This document shows, in pieces, positions 37,522 through 47,749 of a DNA stretch of 64,000 nucleotides; position 1 is the first letter of the stretch, and every line of letters starts with the position of its first letter. Below the pieces are notes generated by a model that was given only the letters and a program-made list of their open reading frames with translations, was not told where the DNA came from and ran no database searches. Where the stretch lies: contig JAACPE010000006.1 of the NCBI GenBank assembly GCA_009995595.1, forward strand, positions 1 through 64,000, in the 5' to 3' direction. The stretch is from Alphaproteobacteria bacterium (GTDB lineage: Bacteria > Pseudomonadota > Alphaproteobacteria > Micavibrionales > Micavibrionaceae). Made by a program: the position numbers and the translations under genes.

Positions 37522-38463
37522 ATGGCGATCAAAGACATCACCCTTGAAAAATGCGAAGCAGATTTTGCGGATGTCTTGCGTAAATGGCAGACCTATTTGC
37601 GCGTTGAAAAGAACATGTCAAAGCATACGTTTCGCGCCTATACCTCTGATCTCACTCATTTCATTGATTTTCTATCCAGGCATCACGGGCAAGCAATCTC
37701 GATTGCAACCTTGAGCGATTCAAAAATCAGCGATTTTCGTAGCTGGCTGTCACAAAAAGCTCTAGGTGGCGCGGGCAATGCGTCACGCGCTCGCTCTTTA
37801 TCGGGGGTTAAAAATTTTCTGACATGGATGGATAAGCAAGGTATCGCTCATAACGCCGCAATTGGCGGTATCCGCGCCCCTAAACAACCGCGCAAAATCG
37901 CAAGACCCTTAGAACAAGTGCAAGCCTTTCGCCTGCTCAACCAAATGCCTGATGATGATTGGCTTAACTTGCGGGATAAGGCGCTGTTTACCCTTCTTTA
38001 TGGCGCGGGGCTTCGTATTGATGAAGCGCTGTCTCTTGATATTTATCATCTCCCCCGCGAGGGATATTTGCGCGTGCGTGGGAAAGGCAACAAAGAACGA
38101 CAAGTGCCCGTCCTTAAAGAAGTGCAAAGCGCTCTTGATATTTATCTAAACGCCTGTCCGTTTCCAGCCCAACCTGCCCGTCCTGTCTTTTTGGGTATCC
38201 GCGGCGGTCGGCTCAACCAAGGGGTGGCACAAAAGGCAATGCGTGATTTACGCTGCGCCCTTAACCTCCCAGAAACGGCAACGCCTCATGCGCTTCGGCA
38301 TAGTTTCGCCACGCATCTTCTTCAAAACGGCGCGAATTTACGCGAAATTCAAGAATTATTGGGACACGCCTCCCTCAGCACAACCCAACGCTACACCGAC
38401 GTCAATGCCGAAGAACTCATGCGTATCTATAAAGCCAGCCATCCCAGAGCAAAGAGTGAATAA
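37522..38463 (+). CDS. xerC: Tyrosine recombinase XerC
   Basis: 313 residues from ATG 37522 (a TTG two codons upstream is less likely). It resolves chromosome dimers at dif with XerD. The SAM-like N-terminal domain (KWQTYLRVEKNMSKHTFRAY) is followed by the catalytic domain. Catalytic residues visible: Arg in GAGLRIDEAL, Lys in RGKGNKERQVP, HALRHSFATHL, and GHASLSTTQRYTDV with the nucleophilic tyrosine. XerD is the alternative; the DUF484 neighbour favours XerC. Confidence 0.92.
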   Translation: MAIKDITLEKCEADFADVLRKWQTYLRVEKNMSKHTFRAYTSDLTHFIDFLSRHHGQAISIATLSDSKISDFRSWLSQKALGGAGNASRARSLSGVKNFLTWMDKQGIAHNAAIGGIRAPKQPRKIARPLEQVQAFRLLNQMPDDDWLNLRDKALFTLLYGAGLRIDEALSLDIYHLPREGYLRVRGKGNKERQVPVLKEVQSALDIYLNACPFPAQPARPVFLGIRGGRLNQGVAQKAMRDLRCALNLPETATPHALRHSFATHLLQNGANLREIQELLGHASLSTTQRYTDVNAEELMRIYKASHPRAKSE

Positions 38464-38504
38464 TTTTTGTTTACATAATATTATAGTTTTGTTAAATATC
38501 TACC

Positions 38505-39293
38505 ATGATAAGAAAACATCCTTTTTCAGTTATAAACGGTGACGTGCCTGATGATGTGACTCCGCTTAGACAATTGGCTCAAAACGCTGGCTATGTGCAC
38601 CCTGTCAGACAAAGCAGCCCGATTATCGAGAAACTCAAAGTGCTATACGATGACGGTGTTTCAAACGGCGTTGCACATGTCATGGTTTTTTGGGACCCTC
38701 ATAAAAGAGAACCAAAACACTACGGTGTCAAAACGCATGACAGTGCGCGAATTATCTTAAGAGAACGCGCAAATAATGGGAAACTCGATTTACTCGCCGT
38801 TTTGGATATGAAAGATCCTTTTGATCATCAAATCCACTCTGATGCGCACCAAAAAGTGACCTCATGGTCTACTTTAGGCAAGTATTGTGAAGAAGACACA
38901 TCAAGCTTTCTTATTTCATTAGGCGTTAAACCTGACCCATCCCAAATGGCTGCACAGCTTGACCCAATAGAAGAGGCATTTCATTCCGCATGGGAAAGAG
39001 ATGACAAAGGCCTTCTTGTGTACTTACAACCCAATAATAACTTACTTTTAAAGCCTATAAGAAAAGATGAAAACGCCAGAGAAATACATGCTCAAACAGC
39101 TATAAGAGTTCCAGAAGCTCAACTTATCATGGCGCTTGATGTCAATGCCGAATTGTTGTGCCAATTACCATTTGACCTTGTTGAAGGAAAAATGCCTTTA
39201 TCCGATCTTCGGCCAAACCCAATTGATTATTTGGATGTTTTAACGAACCACACTCAGCCATCACCAAAACCACCTCCACCATTTAGATCGTAA
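38505..39293 (+). CDS. Hypothetical protein, 262 residues
   Basis: No family recognised. Soluble, no signal peptide or membrane helix, with a Pro-rich C-terminus (SPKPPPPF). Distinctive parts are HVMVFWDPHKREP at about residues 58-70, and an acidic-aromatic middle. It converges on lpdA with only one base between the stop codons and no hairpin. It has no ribosome site that stands out. Orphan gene. Confidence 0.65.
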   Translation: MIRKHPFSVINGDVPDDVTPLRQLAQNAGYVHPVRQSSPIIEKLKVLYDDGVSNGVAHVMVFWDPHKREPKHYGVKTHDSARIILRERANNGKLDLLAVLDMKDPFDHQIHSDAHQKVTSWSTLGKYCEEDTSSFLISLGVKPDPSQMAAQLDPIEEAFHSAWERDDKGLLVYLQPNNNLLLKPIRKDENAREIHAQTAIRVPEAQLIMALDVNAELLCQLPFDLVEGKMPLSDLRPNPIDYLDVLTNHTQPSPKPPPPFRS

Positions 39294-39294
39294 T

Positions 39295-40689
39295 CTAAAT
39301 ATGAAGAGCGCCAGTCCCAGCGCCCAGCGCTGCTTCTTTAACGACTTCATTCAATGTGGGGTGGGCATGACAGGTGCGGGCAATATCTTCTGCACTTGCG
39401 CCAAACTCCATACCAAGCACAACTTCGGCAATTAATGTCCCCGCCTCTGGCCCAATGATGTGACAGCCCAGAACGCGATCTGTTTTAGCATCTGCCAAAA
39501 TTTTCACAAACCCATCCATTGAATTAATCGCACGCGCACGTCCGTTGGCCATAAACGGGAACTTCCCAACCTTATAGGCAACGCCCGCCTCTTTTAATTG
39601 TTCTTCCGTTTGGCCCACATTGGCAACCTCTGGCCATGTGTAGACAACGCCCGGCACGAGGTTATAATCAATATGTCCTGTTTGCCCCGCCAGTATCTCT
39701 GCAAGGATATAGCCCTCATCTTCAGCCTTATGTGCCAGCATTGGCCCCGCAATAACATCCCCAATCGCATAAACGCCTTCGGCATTCGTCTTAAAATGAC
39801 CATCCGTTTTAATGCGTCCGCGCTCATCTGTTTCAATGCTCAGGCTCTTAAGCCCTAATTTATCCGTAAACGCTTTACGCCCAATAGATACAAGTACAAC
39901 ATCCGCGCTCATGCTTTCACTATCGCCGCCCTTGGCAGGCTCTAGCGTTAAATCCACGCCTTTACTTGTCTTCTTAGCGCCCGTTACTTTGGTGGAAAGC
40001 TTAAACGTAATGCCCTGTTTTTTGAAAATCTTATGCGCTTCTTTACGGATTTCATTATCCATGCCCGGCAAAATTTCATCCATGAATTCAATCACGGTGA
40101 CTTTCGCCCCAAGGCGCGACCAAACAGAGCCAAGCTCTAACCCAATCACTCCCCCGCCAATAACGATCATTTCTTTTGGCACTTTTTTAAGCTCTAACGC
40201 ACCTGTCGAGGAAACAATTTGATCCTCATCAATCTCAATCCCAGGAAGGCCAACTACATCAGACCCTGTTGCAATAACAATATTCTTGGCGTCAAAATGT
40301 TCCCCAGAAACTTCGATCTTACCCTTGCCAATAATTTTGCCTTCGCCTTTCAGCCAATCAATTTTATTTTTCTTGAACAAAAACTCAATGCCTTTGGTGT
40401 TTGCAGCAACAACGTCGTCTTTATGTTTCATCATCGCTGGCAGGTCGAGCGTCACGCCGCCTGTTTTAATACCCATTTTGGCGAAATCTGTTTCTGCCTC
40501 GTGATATTTTTCTGATGCGGCCAATAACGCCTTTGATGGAATACAACCAATATTAAGACATGTGCCACCCAACGTATCGCGTTTTTCAACGCACGCCACG
40601 CTCATGCCCAATTGGGCGCAGCGTATCGCGCACACATACCCCCCCGGGCCAGAGCCAATTACAATAACATCATACGATTTAACAGCCAT
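39295..40689 (-). CDS. lpdA: Dihydrolipoyl dehydrogenase (E3)
   Basis: 464-residue FAD-dependent disulfide reductase that reoxidises dihydrolipoyl groups of 2-oxo acid dehydrogenase E2 subunits. N-terminal FAD motif GSGPGG, redox cysteines C44 and C49 in GGTCLNIGCIPSK, NAD motif GGGVIGLELGS and the C-terminal catalytic HAHPTLNE are all present. It belongs functionally with sucA and sucB, though here the deaminase and HD genes lie between. Length is normal. Confidence 0.97.
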   Translation of the reverse strand: MAVKSYDVIVIGSGPGGYVCAIRCAQLGMSVACVEKRDTLGGTCLNIGCIPSKALLAASEKYHEAETDFAKMGIKTGGVTLDLPAMMKHKDDVVAANTKGIEFLFKKNKIDWLKGEGKIIGKGKIEVSGEHFDAKNIVIATGSDVVGLPGIEIDEDQIVSSTGALELKKVPKEMIVIGGGVIGLELGSVWSRLGAKVTVIEFMDEILPGMDNEIRKEAHKIFKKQGITFKLSTKVTGAKKTSKGVDLTLEPAKGGDSESMSADVVLVSIGRKAFTDKLGLKSLSIETDERGRIKTDGHFKTNAEGVYAIGDVIAGPMLAHKAEDEGYILAEILAGQTGHIDYNLVPGVVYTWPEVANVGQTEEQLKEAGVAYKVGKFPFMANGRARAINSMDGFVKILADAKTDRVLGCHIIGPEAGTLIAEVVLGMEFGASAEDIARTCHAHPTLNEVVKEAALGAGTGALHI

Positions 40690-40830
40690 AACACATATCC
40701 ATCTGTAAAATTATCTTGAAGAGATTTTGTACCCCATCACTCTTTTTTTTGCTAGGCTGAATATCTGTTTAAAAATCGTAACGCAACGCTTAATCTTTTA
40801 CATATCTATCAAATCCTGTAGAGTCCCCCC

Positions 40831-41793
40831 ATGATTTCACCATTCACCGCCATGCAAGACGCACTCGACCTTGTGCCCACAAGCCCGCACCCCAGCAATA
40901 AAATAGCGGCCAGCGTTTTTGGCCGTGCCCTTCATGGTAAAGATTTTTGGGTTACCCATACCAATCACTGGCCTGACAAAATTGCCACCGCTATCGGTGT
41001 TGATACTAAAATCGGGAATTCCTCAGGGACAATCCACGCCGAAACCGCTTGCTTGCTAGATATGACACTCCCTACAGAGGGCGCATCGCTTTGCGTCACC
41101 GATCCCTTTTGCCCCAACTGCGCCAAAAATATTGCCGAGGCGGGCATTAAAAATATTTACATTGATGAGCAAGGATTTGAAAAAGATTTTTTCAAACGCC
41201 GCTCTGGTCATTTTGATACCATGTCGATGCAAATTGCAGAGCGCGCAGGCATTAACGTCTATGCACTAAATATGATCACTAAAAAACAAATCCCAATTTT
41301 GGAAATAGACCCTGATTATAAACCCATAGAAGACAGCCCTATTGATTATATAGAAATCAAAAAAGCAGATGAAGAGAGCTTTACGACAATAATCTTTAAC
41401 GCAGAAGAAAAACATAAACGGCGTAAATTTGCGATTGCACTTGTTGATGCCCTTGATGGAAGGAAATACGCGCTGATTGCCCGTGCTCACGCTGTCATCG
41501 GTTATTCTCTCTCAAAACCAGATGAGGCGATAGAGCTTCTAACGCCAATTGATAAATACAGCTTTATTCAAGAGCCCGTCAATCGTCTGATGATGCATTT
41601 GGCGCGTAAAGGTCACCGATTAATCAGTGATTTTCTCTATTGTTCCCAAGTCCCCACATCGCGCGAACAGGTAAACTTAGTCGGCGCTAGAGTAAAACGC
41701 ATCACCATCGGCAACATCCAAAAATGCCGTGACCCTCATGGCCTCAAAGCCATGAAGCAATTACAAGGATCAAAAATTATTGATTATGGTTGA
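40831..41793 (+). CDS. Cytidine/dCMP deaminase-like protein, two-domain
   Basis: 320 residues. The N-terminal half is a zinc deaminase fold: H69-A-E71 in IHAETACL and C94/C97 in DPFCPNC, the zinc ligands and proton-shuttle glutamate. The residue before the first cysteine is Phe, not the usual Pro. The C-terminal half (about residues 185-315) shows a similar run, AHAVIGYS and then SQVPTSREQVNLVGARVKRIT, that looks like a second, degenerate deaminase domain lacking zinc ligands. Substrate could be a nucleoside, nucleotide or modified base. It overlaps the convergent HD gene by 10 bp. Confidence 0.72.
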   Translation: MISPFTAMQDALDLVPTSPHPSNKIAASVFGRALHGKDFWVTHTNHWPDKIATAIGVDTKIGNSSGTIHAETACLLDMTLPTEGASLCVTDPFCPNCAKNIAEAGIKNIYIDEQGFEKDFFKRRSGHFDTMSMQIAERAGINVYALNMITKKQIPILEIDPDYKPIEDSPIDYIEIKKADEESFTTIIFNAEEKHKRRKFAIALVDALDGRKYALIARAHAVIGYSLSKPDEAIELLTPIDKYSFIQEPVNRLMMHLARKGHRLISDFLYCSQVPTSREQVNLVGARVKRITIGNIQKCRDPHGLKAMKQLQGSKIIDYG

Positions 41794-43097
41794 GCCCTCA
41801 TAAGCGATCTCTTAAAGCGCTCCTTAACCTCTGTTCGCTCCGTATAAAAACAAGCATGAGATACATCACTGGGAATTGCTCCTTCAAAATCTGATAAATC
41901 GTGAATTCCTGTTTTTGTAACAATTAATATATTTTGCAAAGGATTATCTTTTCTTATGTATGCTACTTTTTTATAAGAATCAACAAGAGCGATAGAATCA
42001 CCATTCACCTTTGCAGCAATATCAAAAAAAAGCCCCTCCGCTTGTCTTAACTCTTCGGGCGTATAACTTGGATTATATTCTTCAAAATTAATAACATGAA
42101 GTGGCTTATCACTATGCAGTCTTTTTGCTCTGCTTACGGCGCGCTGTAAATCAGGATGATCAGAACTGGAAACCTCCTCAATGAAAACACTCATTTGATG
42201 ACTATTAGCAGCAAGATAGGTTTGAAGTGAGGGGCTGCTCGCTGATTGCAATAATCTGACTATAGCATTTCGTTGCGATAAACCAAGCGTACCTGGACTA
42301 TGATCTCCTAATGCTAATTTTACTTCTTTACAAATTTCTGCAAAAAGCTGATCACACGCATTCCCGTCTGGATCGTGCGATACACTATTATAAAGTTTAA
42401 CCCTAGAATGCAAAAAACCAGAAAGCTCGTTCTTAGAAGCAACATCGAATGCAACGCAAGGTACCTTACCTAAATCAACAATTCTTATCTTACTAATAAG
42501 ATATTCTGGCCTTACATCTACATTTACACCAGAATGAAACGAGTCACGTTCTATATAATCCAAGCGATCAAGATCAAATTGTCCTGAAATCATACTGTCC
42601 CAAAAATCACGTGTTCGTGAGTTATCAGGTTTGGCAAAAAAATCGCCTAATCTCTTCCTTAAAGCTGGATCATAGTCCTCTAAAATACGTCCTATTTCAG
42701 TGTCACCAAGAATAATCCGACTAGTCCACATTTCATGATTATCAATAGCTAAACCCGAAGCATGCGCAGCAACCTCAAAAGTATGACTATGCGGACCATG
42801 TCCTAAATCATGTAATAAAGCCTGTAACTTAAATTCAAGGGCTCTGTCTTTATTATAATGTTGAGGATAAAGTTTTTTAATGTGGTCTATAAAATTGAGT
42901 GCTTTTTGATACACCCCGAGTGAATGCTCAAATCGAGTATGGTTTGCACCAGGAAATCTTTTATCAGAGAACCCAAGTTGCTGAATTTTTCGCAGCCTTT
43001 GAAACTCAGCCGATTCGACTAGAGCAGCTATGAGTTGATCTTTTTTTGATTTTGAAAAAGTAATCCGCTCTTTAGTCGGAAGCCTAATACTCGCCAT
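41784..43097 (-). CDS. HD-domain phosphohydrolase (SAMHD1/dGTPase-like)
   Basis: 437 residues. The HD metal site is visible: H58 in TRFEHSLGVY, H96-D97 in ALLHDLGHGPHSH, and a further aspartate in FDLDRLDYIERDSFHSG (about residue 178). The layout resembles SAMHD1-like and YdhJ-like HD hydrolases, which cleave dNTPs or related phosphates. The C-terminal 200 residues are less conserved. Base composition is more AT-rich than the adjacent suc genes. It lies between sucB and the deaminase gene, following the sucB terminator. Confidence 0.78.
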   Translation of the reverse strand: MASIRLPTKERITFSKSKKDQLIAALVESAEFQRLRKIQQLGFSDKRFPGANHTRFEHSLGVYQKALNFIDHIKKLYPQHYNKDRALEFKLQALLHDLGHGPHSHTFEVAAHASGLAIDNHEMWTSRIILGDTEIGRILEDYDPALRKRLGDFFAKPDNSRTRDFWDSMISGQFDLDRLDYIERDSFHSGVNVDVRPEYLISKIRIVDLGKVPCVAFDVASKNELSGFLHSRVKLYNSVSHDPDGNACDQLFAEICKEVKLALGDHSPGTLGLSQRNAIVRLLQSASSPSLQTYLAANSHQMSVFIEEVSSSDHPDLQRAVSRAKRLHSDKPLHVINFEEYNPSYTPEELRQAEGLFFDIAAKVNGDSIALVDSYKKVAYIRKDNPLQNILIVTKTGIHDLSDFEGAIPSDVSHACFYTERTEVKERFKRSLMRAQP

Positions 43098-43171
43098 TTT
43101 TACACGCTCAACACATTAATGTTTTTTATTATGTAAACTTATAAGCCATTTATACCTCAAATAGCAACAAA

Positions 43172-43204
43172 AAAATCCCGCCATGTGTCAACAGGCGGGA
43201 TTTT
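43172..43204 (-). terminator. Terminator downstream of sucB
   Basis: AAAATCCCGCC (43172-43182) and GGCGGGATTTT (43194-43204) make a perfect 11-bp stem with an 11-base loop. A-run on the left gives the U-tract on the minus strand, ending the sucA-sucB transcript 4 bp after the sucB stop. Confidence 0.92.
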
Positions 43205-43207
43205 GAA

Positions 43208-44788
43208 TTATACGCCTAATAACAGGCGCTGCGGATCTTCGAGGGCATTTTTTATCCTCACTAAAAACTGTACAGATTCCTTCCCGTCAATAATACGGTG
43301 GTCATACGACATGGCCAAATACATCATGGGGCGTGCTTCAATTGAACCATCAGGCATCACCATGGGGCGCTGTTGGATTTTATGCATCCCCAAAATCGCC
43401 GATTGCGGGGCATTCAAAATAGGGGTCGACATCAGTGACCCAAAAATTCCGCCATTGGTAATTGTAAACGTCCCTCCCTGCATTTCATCAAGGGATACCT
43501 TACCGTCACGCGCGCGCGTTCCAACATCAATGATATCTTTTTCAATTTGCGCCATGGATTTTTGATCACAGTCACGCACAACAGGAACAATAAGCCCTTG
43601 CTCCGTACTCACTGCAATACCCATATCATAATAGTTTTTATAAACAATTTCATCGCCGTCAATTTCCGCGTTAACCGCAGGAAATTCCTTAAGCGCCTCA
43701 ACTGCAGCCTTCACAAAGAAAGACATGAAGCCCAGTTTCACGCCATGTCTTTTAACAAATTGGTCTTGGTACTCATTACGAAGCGCCAAAATCGCAGTCA
43801 TATCGACCTCGTTAAACGTGGTCAGGATCGCCGCTGTTTCTTGCGCACCTTTTAGGCGTTTTGCAATCGCTTGACGAAGACGCGTCATCCGCACACGTTC
43901 TTCACGCGCTTTTTTATCTGCACTCACAACAGATGGGGCGGGAGCTTGAGCCTTTGCCGCTGGCGCAGGATCAGCCTTCGCAGGAGCAACTGGCGGCGCT
44001 TTTACGCCACTTTCCATGTGATTCATTACATCTTCTTTGGTCAAACGCCCCTCTTTTCCTGTACCAGAAATCTGAGCGGCATCTAATTTATTGTCATTAA
44101 CCATCTTTAAAACAGCGGGTGAGAGCTTATGATCGTCCTGCGCACTTGCACTCGCACTTTGTGGCGCGGCTTGCCCTGATTGTGTTGACGTTGGTGAGGT
44201 TGAAGCCGCGCCAGATGCACTAATTTCACCCAATTGCGCCCCCACTTCCACGCTATCGCCTTCGCCTGCGATAATTTTTACAATCACACCTGCCGCTGGC
44301 GCGTTGACTTCCAATGTCACCTTATCTGTTTCCAACTCAACAATCGGCTCATCAAGGGCAACAGTATCCCCTTCTTTTTTTAGCCATGTCGCAACCGTCG
44401 CCTCGGAGACAGATTCGCCTAATGTCGGCACATTAATCGGCGTCACATCGCCCGAAGGTTTATTATCTGCAACCGCCTTTGGCGCGTCTTCTTTCATTTC
44501 CTGTTTTGGAGCTTGCGCCGCTTTTGGCGCAGGCGCTGATACTCCTGCTGCTGCCCCTTCACCAACATGACCAAGGACAGCGCCCACCTCAACATTTTCG
44601 CCCTCTTGCACAATAATCTGTGACAGCGTCCCTGATGCTGTTGCATTCACTTCTAACGTCACCTTATCCGTTTCAAGCTCAACAATAGGCTCATCCATTT
44701 CAATGTGATCACCTTCTTTTTTCAGCCATTTTGCAACAGTGGCCTCCGATACAGATTCACCCAAAGTTGGCACTACGATTTCAGTCAT
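43208..44788 (-). CDS. sucB: Dihydrolipoyl succinyltransferase (E2o) with two lipoyl domains
   Basis: 526-residue E2 of the 2-oxoglutarate dehydrogenase complex. Two nearly identical lipoyl domains are seen, residues 2-77 and about 115-190, each with [13 protein letters not shown] and the lipoylated lysine in [14 protein letters not shown] peripheral-subunit-binding domain ([20 protein letters not shown]) follows at about residue 220, then the catalytic domain ending [11 protein letters not shown] with the active-site His. E2o usually has one lipoyl domain and about 400 residues, so the extra domain is a clear internal duplication. It follows sucA by 27 bp. Confidence 0.96.
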   Translation of the reverse strand: MTEIVVPTLGESVSEATVAKWLKKEGDHIEMDEPIVELETDKVTLEVNATASGTLSQIIVQEGENVEVGAVLGHVGEGAAAGVSAPAPKAAQAPKQEMKEDAPKAVADNKPSGDVTPINVPTLGESVSEATVATWLKKEGDTVALDEPIVELETDKVTLEVNAPAAGVIVKIIAGEGDSVEVGAQLGEISASGAASTSPTSTQSGQAAPQSASASAQDDHKLSPAVLKMVNDNKLDAAQISGTGKEGRLTKEDVMNHMESGVKAPPVAPAKADPAPAAKAQAPAPSVVSADKKAREERVRMTRLRQAIAKRLKGAQETAAILTTFNEVDMTAILALRNEYQDQFVKRHGVKLGFMSFFVKAAVEALKEFPAVNAEIDGDEIVYKNYYDMGIAVSTEQGLIVPVVRDCDQKSMAQIEKDIIDVGTRARDGKVSLDEMQGGTFTITNGGIFGSLMSTPILNAPQSAILGMHKIQQRPMVMPDGSIEARPMMYLAMSYDHRIIDGKESVQFLVRIKNALEDPQRLLLGV

Positions 44789-44815
44789 TCAATTTTCTTT
44801 CTTCTTTAAATCTAT

Positions 44816-47728
44816 TTAAAAACTCAATGCTTCATCAACAAGCTTGGCTTGTTGAGCATTATGCTTTTTGAGGTTTCCTGTTGCGGGGGAGGCCGCCGCT
44901 TCGCGTCCAACATAGGCAGGGCGAAGCGCATTATGTTGAAGCTCTTTTAATATTTCTTCAATGTAAGGTTCGACAAAAGACCATGCACCCATATTCTTTG
45001 GCTCTTCTTGGCACCATACAATCTCAGCGTTCTTATAATCTTTCAGCTCATGCTTTAGGGCTTCATGCGGGAACGGATAGAGTTGTTCAAGACGCAAGAT
45101 CATGATGTTATTGATTTTACGGTCTCTGCGCTCTTGTAACAAATCATAGTAAACCTTACCCGTGCACAGAACAACACGCTTTACCTTCTCTGGCTTGGCA
45201 AGGCTGTCTTTATCATGGTCCCGAAGAACGCGGTGAAACGTAGATTTCGGCCCAAATTCTTCAAGGGTAGAGACACATAATTTATGCCTTAGCAATGATT
45301 TAGGGGTCATTAAAACGAGCGGCTTTCTAAAATCACGGCACATTTGACGGCGCAAAATATGAAAGTAGTTGGCCGGCGTTGTGCAATTTGCTACTTGCCA
45401 GTTATCTTCAGCGCTTGATTGCAAGAAACGCTCAAGACGTGCTGAAGAATGCTCTGGCCCTTGCCCCTCATATCCATGCGGCAAGAGCAAAACAATACCA
45501 GACATACGAAGCCATTTTGTCTCACCAGAGGATATAAACTGGTCAATAATAACCTGCGCCCCGTTAACAAAGTCACCAAACTGCCCCTCCCACATCACAA
45601 GAGTTTTTGGGTCGGCAAGAGAATACCCATATTCAAACCCCATAACCGCAAGCTCGGAAAGTGGGCTATCATGCACTTCAAATTTTGGTTGATCCGGTGA
45701 TACATGTTTAAGCGGGGTATATTTCTTTTCTGTATCTTGGTCATACAGCTTTGCATGACGCTGCGAGAATGTGCCGCGCCCGCAATCTTGGCCTGACAGA
45801 CGCACCGCAAACCCCTCATCCAACAGAGTACCAAACGCCAGCGCCTCAGCTGTCGCCCAATCGATACCCTCGCCTGTTTCAAACATTTGTTCCTTGGCCT
45901 TTAACTGGCGCAGGATTTTTGAATTGGCATTAAAATCCTCAGGCACTGTTGTTAAAACCTGCCCAATACGTTTCAGCACATCGATTTCAACATCTGTTTT
46001 TCCGCGCCTATCTCCATCTGGGGCAACCTTAAAGCCACTCCACGCGCCTTCAAGATAATCGGCTTTATTGGGCTTAAAGCTTTTCGTCGCTTCAAATGAT
46101 TCTTCCATATACTGGTTAAACTCATCAACAATGCCCTGCGCCTCTTCTTCAGTCAGAACTTTTTCACGCACTAATTGCTCACCATAAAGCTGGCGCGTGG
46201 TTTTATGCTCGCTGATTTTTTTATACATTAAAGGCTGCGTAAAGGATGGTTCATCCCCCTCGTTATGGCCATAACGGCGATAACAGAACATATCAATGAC
46301 AACGTCTTTTTTAAATTTCTGACGGAACTCGGTCGCGATACGCGCGACATGCACAACCGCCTCTGGGTCATCACCATTCACATGAAAGATTGGCGCAGAA
46401 AGTAGCTTGGCCACATCCGTACAATACGGGCCAGAGCGGCTGAATTTTGGCCGCGTGGTAAAACCAATTTGGTTATTAATCACAATATGCATTGTTCCGC
46501 CCACGCGATAGCCCGGCAGTTCAGAAATCATGAGGGTTTCAGGCACAACACCTTGCCCTGCGAATGCTGCATCTCCATGAAGGAGCAATGGCAAAACCGC
46601 TTTTGATTGTGTGTCGCCGCGCTGCACTTGTTTGGCACGCACTTTACCAATTACGACAGGATTTACGAATTCAAGGTGAGACGGGTTTGCCGTCAATGAT
46701 AAGTGAATTGTGTTGCCATCAAAATCACGATCGCTGGATGTGCCCATGTGATATTTCACATCACCCGATCCCAAAACATCATCTGGCGTCGAGGACTGCC
46801 CTTGAAATTCAGAAAATACGGCGGTGAACGATTTTCCCATCACATTGGTCAGTACGTTTAAACGACCACGATGCGCCATACCAACGGCGATTTCTTCCAT
46901 ACCTAGCTGTCCGCCGCGCTTCATGATTTGCTCAATACACGGGATGAGGGCTTCCCCGCCATCAACACCAAAACGCTTGGTTCCTGTGTGCTTCACATGA
47001 AGGAAATTTTCAAACCCCTCTGCAGCCACAAGGCGTTGATATATCGCGCGCTTGCCGTTCACCGTAAAATCAGTTTTATTGCGCGGCGCTTCGATCCGCT
47101 CTTGTACCCATGCTTTTTCTTCGGGGTCGGACATATGCATGAACTCAACACCAATTTTACCGCAATACGTCGCCTTCAACGCCGCCAAAATTTCACGTAA
47201 AGTTGCTGTTTCCATCCCCAAAACGCCATCAATGAAAATGGGTCGGTCATAATCAGCCTCGGTAAAGCCATAGTGACGCGGATCAAGCTCAGCATGATAA
47301 TTTTTCTTCATGAGACCTAACGGGTCAAGATCCGCCTCAAGATGGCCGCGCACACGATAGGCACGAATAAGCATGATAGCACGCACAGAATCCAATGTCG
47401 CTTTACGGGCTTCTTCTGATGTTTGTGAACTGCCTTGTGGCATGGGCGCTGCATAAACAGGCTGCTGATAAATTGGCTGCATCATCGGTATTTGCTGGGC
47501 TTGCGCGGCATGAGATACGGCAAAAGAATTCATCTCACGGCGGTTTTCATTCGGCGTCCAACTTGCCCCATGCATTTCTTTTAAAACGGCGACTTCGTCA
47601 TCCTCCAGCCCATCAAAAAACTGCTGCCAACTTTGGTCAACCGACGCAGGGCTTGAGAGGTATTTCGCATAAAGATGTGCAATATATTCTGAATTAATAC
47701 CGGTAAGAAAAGAAAGATTATCTGACAT
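44816..47728 (-). CDS. sucA: 2-oxoglutarate dehydrogenase E1 component
   Basis: 970-residue thiamine-diphosphate enzyme that decarboxylates 2-oxoglutarate and transfers the succinyl group to SucB. Motifs: MGMAHRGRLNVLTNVM for the active-site region, GDPEAV with its NDPEAVVH-like context in the ThDP site, and RYGHNEGDEPSFTQP. The N-terminal E2/E3-binding helix (LTGINSEYIAHLYAKYL) is present. Length is close to E. coli SucA (933). It heads the sucA-sucB pair behind a small hypothetical gene. Confidence 0.98.
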   Translation of the reverse strand: MSDNLSFLTGINSEYIAHLYAKYLSSPASVDQSWQQFFDGLEDDEVAVLKEMHGASWTPNENRREMNSFAVSHAAQAQQIPMMQPIYQQPVYAAPMPQGSSQTSEEARKATLDSVRAIMLIRAYRVRGHLEADLDPLGLMKKNYHAELDPRHYGFTEADYDRPIFIDGVLGMETATLREILAALKATYCGKIGVEFMHMSDPEEKAWVQERIEAPRNKTDFTVNGKRAIYQRLVAAEGFENFLHVKHTGTKRFGVDGGEALIPCIEQIMKRGGQLGMEEIAVGMAHRGRLNVLTNVMGKSFTAVFSEFQGQSSTPDDVLGSGDVKYHMGTSSDRDFDGNTIHLSLTANPSHLEFVNPVVIGKVRAKQVQRGDTQSKAVLPLLLHGDAAFAGQGVVPETLMISELPGYRVGGTMHIVINNQIGFTTRPKFSRSGPYCTDVAKLLSAPIFHVNGDDPEAVVHVARIATEFRQKFKKDVVIDMFCYRRYGHNEGDEPSFTQPLMYKKISEHKTTRQLYGEQLVREKVLTEEEAQGIVDEFNQYMEESFEATKSFKPNKADYLEGAWSGFKVAPDGDRRGKTDVEIDVLKRIGQVLTTVPEDFNANSKILRQLKAKEQMFETGEGIDWATAEALAFGTLLDEGFAVRLSGQDCGRGTFSQRHAKLYDQDTEKKYTPLKHVSPDQPKFEVHDSPLSELAVMGFEYGYSLADPKTLVMWEGQFGDFVNGAQVIIDQFISSGETKWLRMSGIVLLLPHGYEGQGPEHSSARLERFLQSSAEDNWQVANCTTPANYFHILRRQMCRDFRKPLVLMTPKSLLRHKLCVSTLEEFGPKSTFHRVLRDHDKDSLAKPEKVKRVVLCTGKVYYDLLQERRDRKINNIMILRLEQLYPFPHEALKHELKDYKNAEIVWCQEEPKNMGAWSFVEPYIEEILKELQHNALRPAYVGREAAASPATGNLKKHNAQQAKLVDEALSF

Positions 47729-47749
47729 TATGTTCCTATTATTTTTTTA

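Noticed and set aside
40831-43097. Calling the deaminase/HD pair an established antiphage system
   Set aside because: Neither matches a named defence family closely enough by eye and no other defence gene is nearby; it is kept only as a finding to test.
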